From Thiotrichaceae bacterium (GTDB lineage: Bacteria > Pseudomonadota > Gammaproteobacteria > Thiotrichales > Thiotrichaceae), in NCBI GenBank assembly GCA_024762625.1, contig JANTHA010000046.1, positions 1-11,233 on the forward strand: a stretch of DNA of 11,233 nucleotides, read 5' to 3'. The notes under the pieces are model-generated. The model saw only the letters and a list, made by a program, of their open reading frames with translations, was not told the origin of the DNA and did not search any database. This document shows, in pieces, positions 1 through 7,193 of this stretch (its first letter is position 1; the number at the start of each line of letters is the position of its first letter). The position numbers were made by a program, and so were the translations under genes.

Positions 1-813
1 ACTCTGGAACATAAATCCATCACTCTGCTGGGCATGTCGGGAGTCGGAAAAACGCATCTTTCCAATATTTTGCGCCAGAACGACTGGTTTCATTATTCGG
101 GGGATTACCGCATCGGCACGCGCTACCTGAATGAGCCGATTCTTGACAACATCAAAATAAAGGCGATGCAGGTGCCCTTCTTGCGCGACCTGTTACGTTC
201 AGATTCAATCTTTATCAATAATAATATTACGGTCGATCACTTAAAACCGGTATCCACTTTTATCGGCAAACTGGGTGATCCAGAGCTCGGCGGTTTGTCA
301 TTACAGGAGTTTAAGCATCGTCAGGCTTTGCATCTTGAAGCCGAAACCAGAGCGATGCAGGATGTGCCCGAATTCATCCAGAAAGCGCGCCGGATTTATG
401 GTTTTAACCACTTTATCAACGATGCGGGCGGCAGCCTGTGCGAGCTCGAGGACGAGTCGATCCTTGAGATGCTTGCCGGGCACACCGTGTTCATTTATAT
501 CAAAGCGAGCAAACAGGACGAGCAACGTCTGATCGAGCGCGCCAGAACATCGCCCAAGCCGCTCTATTACAGGCCTGAGTTTTTGGATCAGCAACTTGCA
601 ATTTACATGGACGAAAACGATCTGGAATACGTCGCCATGATTAACCCGGATGACTTTGTGCGCTGGGTGTTCCCGCGCCTTTTTTATGCGCGCATCCCGC
701 GTTATGAGGCGATTGCCGAAAAATACGGCTACACCATTAAAACCGAAGATTTATATCAGATAGAATCAGAAGCTGATTTTCTGGCTCTGGTTGAAACAGC
801 GCTAGGGGGCTGA
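1..813 (+). CDS. P-loop ATPase/kinase-like protein, 5' partial
   Basis: The reading frame is open from base 1, so the start lies upstream of the window. The first ATG in frame (position 34) falls inside the Walker A motif GMSGVGKT (visible residues 11-18) and cannot be the true start. A hydrophobic stretch ending in Asp (HFINDAGG) could serve as Walker B, and an Arg-rich segment (RLIERARTSPK) resembles the lid region of small P-loop kinases. No membrane segment is visible. About 270 residues are seen. It ends six bases before the metA-type gene, so the two are almost certainly co-transcribed. I infer a kinase or ATPase linked to homoserine/methionine metabolism from its position only; the substrate is unknown. 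The nucleotide-binding call is firm, the biological role is not. Confidence 0.8.
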   Translation, partial: TLEHKSITLLGMSGVGKTHLSNILRQNDWFHYSGDYRIGTRYLNEPILDNIKIKAMQVPFLRDLLRSDSIFINNNITVDHLKPVSTFIGKLGDPELGGLSLQEFKHRQALHLEAETRAMQDVPEFIQKARRIYGFNHFINDAGGSLCELEDESILEMLAGHTVFIYIKASKQDEQRLIERARTSPKPLYYRPEFLDQQLAIYMDENDLEYVAMINPDDFVRWVFPRLFYARIPRYEAIAEKYGYTIKTEDLYQIESEADFLALVETALGG

Positions 814-819
814 TGCATC

Positions 820-1950
820 ATGCCATTGGTTGAACATAACAAACTACCGACTTTCGAACGCCTGCGTCAGGAAGGCTATATCGTCCTCAAGGATGGCGAA
901 GCGCACAAGCAGGAAATCCGCGGACTGCATATCGGCCTGCTGAACATGATGCCGGATGCGGCGCTGGAGGCGACTGAACGCCAGTTTTTCCGTCTGATCG
1001 GAGAAAGCAATCCGATAGCGCAGTTTTATGTGCATCCATTTACCTTGCCGGTGTTCAAGCGCGGCGAAAAAGCGCAAACACATATAGATAAACATTACGC
1101 CAGTTTTGAGGAAATTCAGGCGATGGGACTGGATGCGCTGATCATCACCGGCGCTAACGTGACCCGCCCAAAATTGTCTGACGAAATTTTCTGGAAGCCG
1201 TTGAGCGAGGTGTTCGCCTGGGCGCACGAAAATGTCACCTCAACGTTGTGCTCCTGCCTGGCGACCCATGCTTCACTGGAGCTGCATTATCACCAACCTC
1301 GCCGCCACCTTCGCCACAAGCGCTGGGGCGTGTTCAGCCATCGCGTCACCAAGCAATCTCATCCGCTGGTGCATGGCGTCAATACCCGCTTTGATGTGCC
1401 GCATTCACGATTTAACCAGGTTGACCGCGAACAGTTCGAGTCGGCGGGTCTACCTATTCTCGCCGAAAGCACGGAGGCAGGCGTACAGATGGCGGTCAGC
1501 CCGGATGGTTTCCGTCGCGTTTATTTTCAGGGGCATCCCGAATACGACAGCATCAGCCTGTTAAAGGAATATAAGCGCGAAGTTGGCGTTTTCTCATTTC
1601 AATACAATCAGTTTAAACAGGATAAACGCGACGCCCCGCCGAAATTTCCGCCCTTCCCCAAACACTATTTTGATTTACACAGCAAGGCGATTTTTGAAGA
1701 ATACCGCTATCGCCTGTGCAAAGCGATTGATGAATCGACAGAACCGCCTGTTTTTCCCGAAAAACTGGTGCTGGATCATATCGACAACAGCTGGCACGAC
1801 ACCGCCGCAGCAATCATGGCGAACTGGATGGGATTAACTTATCAAGTGACCAATATGGATCGTAAAAAACCGTTCATGGACGGCATTGATCCCGACGATC
1901 CGCTGGGGTTGCAAAAATCTGCTGGGGTTGTAAACAAAAGCCCCCCATGA
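820..1950 (+). CDS. metA: Homoserine O-acyltransferase, MetA family
   Basis: Transfers an acyl group from acyl-CoA to homoserine, the committed step of methionine synthesis, in the cytoplasm. The class I glutamine-amidotransferase-like fold is indicated by the nucleophile elbow STLCSCLATHA, where Cys146 aligns with the E. coli MetA nucleophile, and by GHPEYD, giving His239 and Glu241 for the rest of the catalytic centre. The start is supported by AGGGGG at 804-809, ten bases upstream. At 376 residues it is longer than E. coli MetA (about 309), mainly from a C-terminal extension after about residue 300. The residue aligned with the position that separates succinyl-CoA users (Gly) from acetyl-CoA users (Glu) is Thr115, so the acyl donor is left open; succinyl is the conventional label. 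It lies between a kinase-like gene and an exporter gene. Confidence 0.92.
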   Translation: MPLVEHNKLPTFERLRQEGYIVLKDGEAHKQEIRGLHIGLLNMMPDAALEATERQFFRLIGESNPIAQFYVHPFTLPVFKRGEKAQTHIDKHYASFEEIQAMGLDALIITGANVTRPKLSDEIFWKPLSEVFAWAHENVTSTLCSCLATHASLELHYHQPRRHLRHKRWGVFSHRVTKQSHPLVHGVNTRFDVPHSRFNQVDREQFESAGLPILAESTEAGVQMAVSPDGFRRVYFQGHPEYDSISLLKEYKREVGVFSFQYNQFKQDKRDAPPKFPPFPKHYFDLHSKAIFEEYRYRLCKAIDESTEPPVFPEKLVLDHIDNSWHDTAAAIMANWMGLTYQVTNMDRKKPFMDGIDPDDPLGLQKSAGVVNKSPP

Positions 1951-3131
1951 CCCAGGAAAAAAACCTGAAACGGCGTCTAACACTTTTGATCTCGACGCTT
2001 TCCATGATCGGGCCATTCACCATCGACACCTATCTGCCCTCCTTCGAAAGCATGGAGCAGGATTTTGGCGTAAGCCGCGCCTTGATGACGCAAACACTGG
2101 GCGGCTACTTGATCGCCTTTGCCTTCGCAACGCTGATCTGGGGCGCAATTACCGACCGCATCGGTCGCAAACCGGTAATACTTCTGGCGCTGGGTAGTTA
2201 TTTACTGGCCTCGATAGGCTGCGCCTTCGCAGATAATTATGAGCATTTTCTGTTATTTCGCATTCTTCAGGGCCTGGGCATCGGCGGATCGCTGATTGCA
2301 GGACGCTCCATGGTGCGCGACCAACTTGAAACCCAGGATGCGCAAAAAGTCATGGCGCAGGCGATGATCCTGTTCGCCGCCGCTCCCGCGATTGCGCCAC
2401 TGGTTGGCGGCTGGTTGCATGACGCCTTCGGCTGGCGTTCGGTATTCTGGTTCCTGGCGTTTTACGCCTTCGCCTTGTCTTTATTTACCTTATGGAACAT
2501 TCCCGAATCGCTGCAATATAAAAAACGCAATTCAATACACATCCTCAAGGTGCTTAAAGTGTATTCGGCAACATTACGCAATCAGCATTATTTGCGCCTG
2601 GTGTTTATTCTGGCGTTCGCCTTTTCCAGCTTTTTCCTCTATGTTGCGGGCGCGCCGACGTTGTTGTTCAATATACTCAAGTTCCAGCCGGATCAATTTT
2701 ACATTCTATTCATTCCGGTCGTCTCCGGCATCATGATCGGCGCATTCATTTCCGCGCGACTCATCAAACGCCTCAACAACGCGCAAATGATCAATCTGTT
2801 TTTAAGCCTGATGCTGATCATCGCCTTGCTGAATTTTTTACTGACCCAACTGTTGCACGCCAGCATCTACAGCCTGCTGATTCCGCTGATTTTCTACTCT
2901 ACCTGCCTGGCCGCCATCATGCCGATTTTCAGCATTCTGATTATCGACTGCTTTCCCGACAACCGCGGCAGCGCAGCGGCAATGCAGAGCTTTATCCAGA
3001 TGGGCTTTAACGGCCTTTCGGTCAGCTTTATTGTCGCCCTGCTGGGACCACATCCAGAAAATTTCGCTGGCGCACAAGTGATCCTGGTTGGCCTTGCGTT
3101 TGTATTGTGGCGGCTGGATAGGCTGTGGTAG
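1947..3131 (+). CDS. Bcr/CflA family MFS drug/metabolite exporter
   Basis: An inner-membrane, proton-driven exporter of the DHA1 group, 394 residues with about twelve hydrophobic segments. The N-terminal TIDTYLP motif (residues 25-31) in the first helix and the loop 2-3 motif A, GAITDRIGRKP (66-76), are typical of Bcr/CflA. GWRSVFW (about 163-169) is the equivalent of the conserved Gly-Trp-Arg after helix 5. The start codon overlaps the metA stop in an ATGA, and no Shine-Dalgarno is visible before it, so translation probably depends on coupling to metA. Family members confer resistance to bicyclomycin, sulfonamides and chloramphenicol, and E. coli Bcr has been linked to cysteine export. Export of a methionine-pathway metabolite is therefore a reasonable inference from context, not shown by the sequence. 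Confidence 0.9.
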   Translation: MTQEKNLKRRLTLLISTLSMIGPFTIDTYLPSFESMEQDFGVSRALMTQTLGGYLIAFAFATLIWGAITDRIGRKPVILLALGSYLLASIGCAFADNYEHFLLFRILQGLGIGGSLIAGRSMVRDQLETQDAQKVMAQAMILFAAAPAIAPLVGGWLHDAFGWRSVFWFLAFYAFALSLFTLWNIPESLQYKKRNSIHILKVLKVYSATLRNQHYLRLVFILAFAFSSFFLYVAGAPTLLFNILKFQPDQFYILFIPVVSGIMIGAFISARLIKRLNNAQMINLFLSLMLIIALLNFLLTQLLHASIYSLLIPLIFYSTCLAAIMPIFSILIIDCFPDNRGSAAAMQSFIQMGFNGLSVSFIVALLGPHPENFAGAQVILVGLAFVLWRLDRLW

Positions 3132-3134
3132 AAT
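3105..3134 (+). promoter_or_regulatory. Possible promoter of the toxin-antitoxin pair
   Basis: TTGTGG (3105-3110) and TAGAAT (3129-3134) are separated by 18 bases and resemble sigma-70 -35 (3 of 6) and -10 (5 of 6) boxes. They overlap the end of the exporter gene. Just downstream, AATTA (3132-3136) and TAATT (3149-3153) form an imperfect palindrome that could be an antitoxin operator, and GAGG at 3154-3157 is the ribosome binding site of the antitoxin gene. Confidence 0.35.
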
Positions 3135-3164
3135 TAACCTAATCAGCATAATTGAGGTAGTCAA

Positions 3165-3434
3165 ATGATTCGTGAAGCTCCAGCAATGACAGTTCGCAAT
3201 AACCTTGGGGAGCTGCTCAATGAAATTCAATACCGAGGTGATTCGGTGATGATCACCAAAAGCGGCAAACCCATTGCAGCGTTGATTGATATTGAGCTGT
3301 TTGAACGCCTGCGCCGCCTGGATGAGAACTTCAATCAATTACGCACAAACTTTTCCGATGCATTTTCCGGAATGAGTGATACCGAAGTCGAAGAACTCAT
3401 GAATGAAGCTGTCGATAAAACCCGTCATCAATGA
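3165..3434 (+). CDS. Phd/YefM family antitoxin
   Basis: A small antitoxin of 89 residues. The N-terminal half (about 5-50) has the Phd/YefM DNA-binding pattern: a short start helix, NNLGELLNEIQ, then VMITKSGKPIAALIDIE, whose KxGKPxA turn is the family hallmark. The acidic C-terminal tail (about 65-85) is where such antitoxins bind and block their toxins. It is preceded by GAGG seven bases before the ATG and overlaps the PIN gene by ATGA, as in most type II toxin-antitoxin operons. By family behaviour it should repress its own promoter alone or with the toxin. It has no relation to the flanking exporter or metal pump, consistent with an inserted module. Confidence 0.88.
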   Translation: MIREAPAMTVRNNLGELLNEIQYRGDSVMITKSGKPIAALIDIELFERLRRLDENFNQLRTNFSDAFSGMSDTEVEELMNEAVDKTRHQ

Positions 3435-3838
3435 AAATCGTGCTTGACACGAATGTCTTTTTATCCGGTCTGGCTTCACCTGGCGGCATCCCGGGTAAAA
3501 TCCTGGCTGCATGGGATAACCATAGCTTTGAGCTGGTTTTTTCTGAATTTCAATTAGCGGAAACTGCGCGCGTACTGGCCTATCCCAGGATCAGAAAAAT
3601 ACTAAAATGGGATGAAAACCGGATTCAGGAGTTTATCCGCCAACTTTGTCTGCGTGTTGAAATTGTCGATATCTCAGATATTGAAGTCGAGGTTCCAACA
3701 GATCCTGACGACAGCCCTATCCTTGCGAGCCTAATTGCGGCCAAGGCCGATTTTCTGATTTCCGGGGACAAGGATTTGCTGGCTTTGCGCGACATTTATC
3801 CCATTGAGACGCCGGCCGAATTCGCCGGACGACTTTGA
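3431..3838 (+). CDS. PIN-domain toxin (putative RNase, COG1569 type)
   Basis: A 135-residue PIN-domain protein, expected to be a Mg-dependent endoribonuclease that blocks translation by cutting RNA. The acidic residues of the active site are visible: Asp6 in VLDTNVF, Glu44 in QLAETARVL, Asp93/Asp94 in DPDDSPILA and Asp113 in ISGDKDLLAL. Length and order match the group annotated as 'putative toxin-antitoxin system toxin component, PIN family'. The start overlaps the antitoxin stop (ATGA), indicating translational coupling. All catalytic positions look intact, so the toxin is probably active if expressed. RNA target is unknown: members of this subgroup differ from VapC in sequence and few have been characterised. 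Confidence 0.87.
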   Translation: MKIVLDTNVFLSGLASPGGIPGKILAAWDNHSFELVFSEFQLAETARVLAYPRIRKILKWDENRIQEFIRQLCLRVEIVDISDIEVEVPTDPDDSPILASLIAAKADFLISGDKDLLALRDIYPIETPAEFAGRL

Positions 3839-3958
3839 TGTCTGCTCCACAGACATTGTCCAGCCATATAAGGATTTCCGGATATCAGCATGTGTCATGT
3901 AAAGCCTGCCGGATACGAAAACACCAAATACAAACTGAGAACCTACACAATGTAGAAT

Positions 3959-3992
3959 AAAAAACGCCCTCTCAACCCGCCGCCGGCCTGAG
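3959..3992 (-). terminator. Possible terminator of the metal permease gene
   Basis: Read on the minus strand, CTCA (3992-3989) pairs with TGAG (3974-3971), followed by a G-T wobble, one mismatch, then three more GC pairs around a GCGG loop. The hairpin overlaps the stop codon, and a run of six T (plus-strand A 3959-3964) follows after six bases. The gap between stem and T-run is longer than usual, so the call is tentative. The plus-strand toxin gene converges here. Confidence 0.38.
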
Positions 3993-5237
3993 AAAAAACT
4001 TTCCGAGACGCAATTTAAGCGCTACCCCAAGCAGCAACACCAGCGCCGCCCAGGCAATAACAGGTGGAACCATGTCGGCGCCATGCGCAATCTGCGCCTG
4101 TATATCAAGCTGCCAGCGCCTCACCAGAAAATCGACCACGAAGCCTGTAAGCAAAGTAATTGCGCCAACGCCTGCGAGATAGGCGTACAAGGAACGCTTA
4201 CCCAGTTCCTTGCCGATCACGCCGAGGGTTGAAATATTGGTCGCTGGCCCCGCCATTAGAAACACCATGGCTGTGCCCGGAGAAACGCCCGCAAGAAGCA
4301 GACCCGCCGCAATTGGCGTAGACGCAGTGGCGCAAACGTACATAGGGATGCCAATCACCAGCATCACCAGCATCGCTGGTAGTCCGCTACCCCATTCGGC
4401 AAGGAAAGTGACAGGCACAAAGGTTTTGACCAGTGCGGCGAAAACCAGGCCGACAAACAGCCAGAACAGGACCTGATTGAATAAATCGACGAAAGAATAA
4501 ACGATGCCGTCCCAGGCTTTCTGCAGGAACGTTTCAGGTTTATGATTAAAAGTTTTCGGAGCGCTGCAGCATGAATCAGATTCGTTTTTTGCAGTTGTAG
4601 CTTCAGAAGATCCACAGCATGCGCCTTGCTTTTCAGGCTGTATTGTTTCGATGGAATGCGCGCTACAGCAGGATGACTCTTCAACGGCTTCAGCACTGCA
4701 ACAGGACATCTCCGCAGTTTTTTCTGGTTTAACGTCTGCGCCACAACAAGATGAACCCGCCGCGTTTCCATCTGAGCGCCCATTCTCGACTGGCATTGCG
4801 TCGCTTTCATCTTCGGCTTTTCCAACCAGTAGGCCGGCCGTCACGGCGGATACTATCGCAGCCACGGGACGTACAACCGCCATAAAAGGACCTAACAATG
4901 CATAGGAAATACTGACCGAATCCACCCCGGTTTCAGGCGTCGACACCAGAAAGGAAATAGTTGCAGGTTTTGAAGCGCCTGCGCGACGCAAACCCAGCGC
5001 TGCAGGAATCACGCCACACGAACACAAGGGTAAAGGCGCGCCAAACAGGGCCGCCTTGAAAACAGCGCCAAATCCCTTGCCGCTTAAATGCCGTTGTAGC
5101 AGGGAAGCAGGAATCAACGCCTTGATCAGGCCGCCAATTAGCAATCCCAATACCAGCCAGGGAGCCGCCTCCAGACTAAGTTGCAGCAGATTTTTTAAAA
5201 AATCAATCATCCTATTCTCACTGTTTTGAACCAGCAT
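3972..5237 (-). CDS. SO_0444-type Cu/Zn efflux permease (COG0701) with Cys-rich loop
   Basis: A 421-residue inner-membrane permease related to ArsP, made of two similar membrane halves. The first half carries GAPLPLCSCGVIPAA (66-80) with Cys72 and Cys74, the second carries GIPMYVCATASTP (296-308) with Cys302 and MAGPATN (328-334); these are the conserved metal-pathway motifs of the family. Between the halves, residues 160-226 form a soluble loop with five Cys-Cys pairs (164/165, 179/180, 190/191, 207/208, 223/224), suited to binding soft metals before export. By family naming it exports copper or zinc; arsenic compounds are an alternative. An internal Met at residue 10 is another possible start, and no clear ribosome site decides between them. 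It is convergent with the toxin gene and divergent from the gene at 5384. Confidence 0.87.
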   Translation of the reverse strand: MLVQNSENRMIDFLKNLLQLSLEAAPWLVLGLLIGGLIKALIPASLLQRHLSGKGFGAVFKAALFGAPLPLCSCGVIPAALGLRRAGASKPATISFLVSTPETGVDSVSISYALLGPFMAVVRPVAAIVSAVTAGLLVGKAEDESDAMPVENGRSDGNAAGSSCCGADVKPEKTAEMSCCSAEAVEESSCCSAHSIETIQPEKQGACCGSSEATTAKNESDSCCSAPKTFNHKPETFLQKAWDGIVYSFVDLFNQVLFWLFVGLVFAALVKTFVPVTFLAEWGSGLPAMLVMLVIGIPMYVCATASTPIAAGLLLAGVSPGTAMVFLMAGPATNISTLGVIGKELGKRSLYAYLAGVGAITLLTGFVVDFLVRRWQLDIQAQIAHGADMVPPVIAWAALVLLLGVALKLRLGKFFLRPAAG

Positions 5238-5383
5238 ACAATTCCAAGTATACGCCTCTCTGAGACTGTTATTAAAATTCCCTGTAAATCACACTAAATT
5301 ACCACGATAAACCATACTAAATTCTGCTATCTTTAATCTTTAGTCCAATTGATAGACCTCATAAATAAACCAAGGAGAAAATC
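5238..5383. promoter_or_regulatory. Divergent promoter region with two ACTAAATT repeats
   Basis: This AT-rich spacer separates two divergent genes and must hold both promoters. Two identical ACTAAATT octamers (5293-5300 and 5316-5323) lie 23 bases apart, about two helical turns, and could be binding sites for a regulator. TATCTT at 5328-5333, preceded by TG, is a weak extended -10 candidate for the rightward gene, whose ribosome site AAGGAG (5372-5377) is strong. I could not find a MerR-like or ArsR-like operator for the metal pump. Confidence 0.35.
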
Positions 5384-6184
5384 ATGGCTGATAATCCCTA
5401 TTTGCCGCCAGAGACAACCGTTGCCGACCCGATTGACGCCAGCGAACCAACATTGGTCGAACCCAAAAAGCTGCCTGCTGGCAGAGGACTGGGATGGATT
5501 CAGGAAGGTTTTGGCTATTTCAAGGCCAGCCCGCTCATCTGGATTGTAAACATCATCATCATGATTGCGCTGATGATGTTACTGGCTTTAATACCGATAC
5601 TGGGCGGACTGGCGAGCAATATACTGTCGCCTATATTTATGGGCGGTCTCATGTTGGGATGCGCCGCGTTGGATCAAAACAAACCACTGACAGTCAACCA
5701 CCTGTTTGCGGGCTTCCAGAAAGACGCAGGCAACCTCGCGCTAATTGGCCTTCTCTACCTGGTCGGCATGATTGTGATCATGTTGATAGCAGGGCTACTG
5801 ATGATGATGTTTGGCGGCGCAGGCCAGTTTACCGAACTCGCAGCCATGGGGCCGGATGCGGCGCCTTCTCCCGAACAAATGCAGGCCCTGGGATTAACTG
5901 GCGGACTCGCCGTGCTGGTTGCGCTGGGACTCGCTATTCCGCTGGCGATGGCCTATTACTTCGCTCCAGCGCTTGTTGTGAGACACAATCTGGGCGCAGT
6001 CGAAGCCATGAAACTCAGTTTTAAGGGCTGCCTGAGAAACATTATCCCGTTCCTGGTTTATGGCATTGTAGCCTTGATTCTGGCGATTATTGCTACGATC
6101 CCCTTTGCCCTGGGATGGTTAATCCTTGCGCCGGTTCTCACAGGTGCGGTTTATGCCGGATACAAAGATATTTTTACTGGATAA
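5384..6184 (+). CDS. BPSS1780 family membrane protein
   Basis: A 266-residue integral membrane protein of unknown function. The soluble N-terminal 35 residues (proline- and acid-rich) are followed by GWIQEGFGYFKASPLIWI (37-54), then about six hydrophobic segments at roughly 52-72, 75-97, 118-143, 174-198, 219-241 and 243-260. YYFAPALVV (191-199), AMKLSFKGCLRN (208-219) and the C-terminal GYKDIF (259-264) match the family known from beta- and gammaproteobacteria. The loop around 144-170 is rich in Met, Gly and Pro. The start has AAGGAG six bases upstream. It stands alone between the metal pump and the persulfide enzyme. The family name is fairly secure; no function should be inferred. Confidence 0.82.
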   Translation: MADNPYLPPETTVADPIDASEPTLVEPKKLPAGRGLGWIQEGFGYFKASPLIWIVNIIIMIALMMLLALIPILGGLASNILSPIFMGGLMLGCAALDQNKPLTVNHLFAGFQKDAGNLALIGLLYLVGMIVIMLIAGLLMMMFGGAGQFTELAAMGPDAAPSPEQMQALGLTGGLAVLVALGLAIPLAMAYYFAPALVVRHNLGAVEAMKLSFKGCLRNIIPFLVYGIVALILAIIATIPFALGWLILAPVLTGAVYAGYKDIFTG

Positions 6185-6359
6185 ATCAGGAGACTGTTGC
6201 TGAAACTTGCTAGAAAAGCGCCCAATCTTGACTAGCGGAATTCCTGATAGCCAGACATTCGGATTTGATTTGAAAACATATCCAGAGTGCGCATTCTCAA
6301 TGCAGCAACAGTTGCCTGCCTATAGACTCGTTCGGAACACATAAAATGGAGAAACGCTG
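6185..6359 (+). other. Spacer with nested inverted repeats before the dioxygenase gene
   Basis: This 175-base gap contains several inverted repeats. ACTGTTGCTG (6193-6202) is perfectly complementary to CAGCAACAGT (6303-6312), enclosing 100 bases. ATCAGGA (6185-6191) pairs with TCCTGAT (6242-6248), enclosing GCTAG (6209-6213) and CTAGC (6232-6236). GCAAC-A-GTTGC (6306-6316) is a small alternative hairpin that competes with the long pairing. No clear promoter was found. It could be a structured leader, a small RNA or a terminator region without a T-run. Confidence 0.3.
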
Positions 6360-7151
6360 ATGATTTTCAAACAGCTCTTTGAACCTGATTCCTGCACCTA
6401 TACCTATCTGCTGGGTTGTGAAGAAAGCGGCGAAACGGTACTGATAGATCCCGTTATTGATACGGTTGAACGAGATATTGAAACGATCCATTCGCTGGGA
6501 TTAAAGCCTGCCTATACGCTGGAAACACATATTCACGCTGATCACCTCACGGGCGCGTTGAAAATGAAAGCACTAGCAAATACCCAGATTGCAGCGCCCG
6601 CCATGGATAAACTCGACTGCGTTGACCTGGGCGTAAAGGAAAGCGAGATTTTTCAGGTCGGCAATATACAATTGCATCCTTTATTTACGCCAGGCCACAC
6701 CAGCACTCACCACGCTTATCTGTTGAAATCGAATACGCACACACTGCTGTTTTCCGGTGATGCCTTGCTTATTGAGGCTTGCGGCAGAACTGATTTCCAG
6801 TCAGGCGACCCACATGCGCTTTATCGAAGCATTCATGATAAATTTTTCACACTCGATGATGAAACGCTGGTTTATCCAGGTCATGACTATGAAGGACGCC
6901 AGATCAGCACTATCGGTCAGGAAAAACAGCGCAATCCGCGCCTTGGGAACAACAAGTCAGAAGAAGAATTTGTCAACATCATGAATAATCTGGATCTGCC
7001 CTACCCGCGAAAAATTGATTTCGCCGTACCCGGAAACAGCCAATGCGGAAAATGCCCCGATAACGTGCCTGAAGAATACCATGGGCCATGCGACATCAAA
7101 AAGACGCCAGTCAAACGAGAGACGCACACAACGCAAGGCGACCAGGGTTAA
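6360..7151 (+). CDS. ETHE1-like persulfide (sulfur) dioxygenase
   Basis: A metallo-beta-lactamase-fold, mononuclear iron enzyme, expected to oxidise glutathione persulfide to sulfite and glutathione with O2 in the cytoplasm. The motif THIHADHLTG (56-65) gives His57, His59, Asp61 and His62; His113 in TPGHT and Asp134 in FSGDALL complete the iron-binding triad with His57. CGRTDFQSGD (141-150, preceded by Ala) and YPGHDYEGR (172-180) are the family motifs that separate ETHE1-like enzymes from glyoxalase II. The C-terminus has three Cys, in QCGKCP (229, 232) and Cys244, as in many bacterial members. GGAG lies eight bases before the ATG. No rhodanese or sulfide:quinone oxidoreductase gene is beside it, so the source of persulfide is unknown here. 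Confidence 0.88.
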   Translation: MIFKQLFEPDSCTYTYLLGCEESGETVLIDPVIDTVERDIETIHSLGLKPAYTLETHIHADHLTGALKMKALANTQIAAPAMDKLDCVDLGVKESEIFQVGNIQLHPLFTPGHTSTHHAYLLKSNTHTLLFSGDALLIEACGRTDFQSGDPHALYRSIHDKFFTLDDETLVYPGHDYEGRQISTIGQEKQRNPRLGNNKSEEEFVNIMNNLDLPYPRKIDFAVPGNSQCGKCPDNVPEEYHGPCDIKKTPVKRETHTTQGDQG

Positions 7152-7193
7152 TTTCCCATCATTTTTCTCGAACACGTCAGCTAAACGACGCAC

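Noticed and set aside
34..36. ATG at 34 as start of the first gene.
   Set aside because: It would cut the first glycine of Walker A and the strand before it; the frame is open to the window edge.
800..830. A SAM riboswitch or MetJ-type operator before metA.
   Set aside because: Only six bases separate metA from the upstream gene, leaving no room; any such control would lie outside the window.
2838..3338. Long minus-strand frame (166 codons) opposite the exporter and antitoxin genes.
   Set aside because: It lies opposite two well-supported genes, has no recognisable domain, and its composition is that of a complement frame.
3812..3828. CCGGC...GCCGG inverted repeat near the end of the toxin gene as a terminator.
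   Set aside because: It lies inside the coding region, has only five pairs and no following T-run.
3878..3915. Two CCGGATA repeats in the spacer behind the toxin gene.
   Set aside because: Only seven bases, no palindrome or further copies; expected by chance in a spacer of this size.
3943..3955. CTACA-CAA-TGTAG hairpin behind the toxin gene as its terminator.
   Set aside because: On the plus strand it is followed by A, not T; only five pairs, so no support as a rho-independent terminator.
4364..4825. Second minus-strand frame (153 codons) within the metal permease gene.
   Set aside because: It overlaps the permease in another frame; the permease has clear family motifs on both sides and needs no frameshift.
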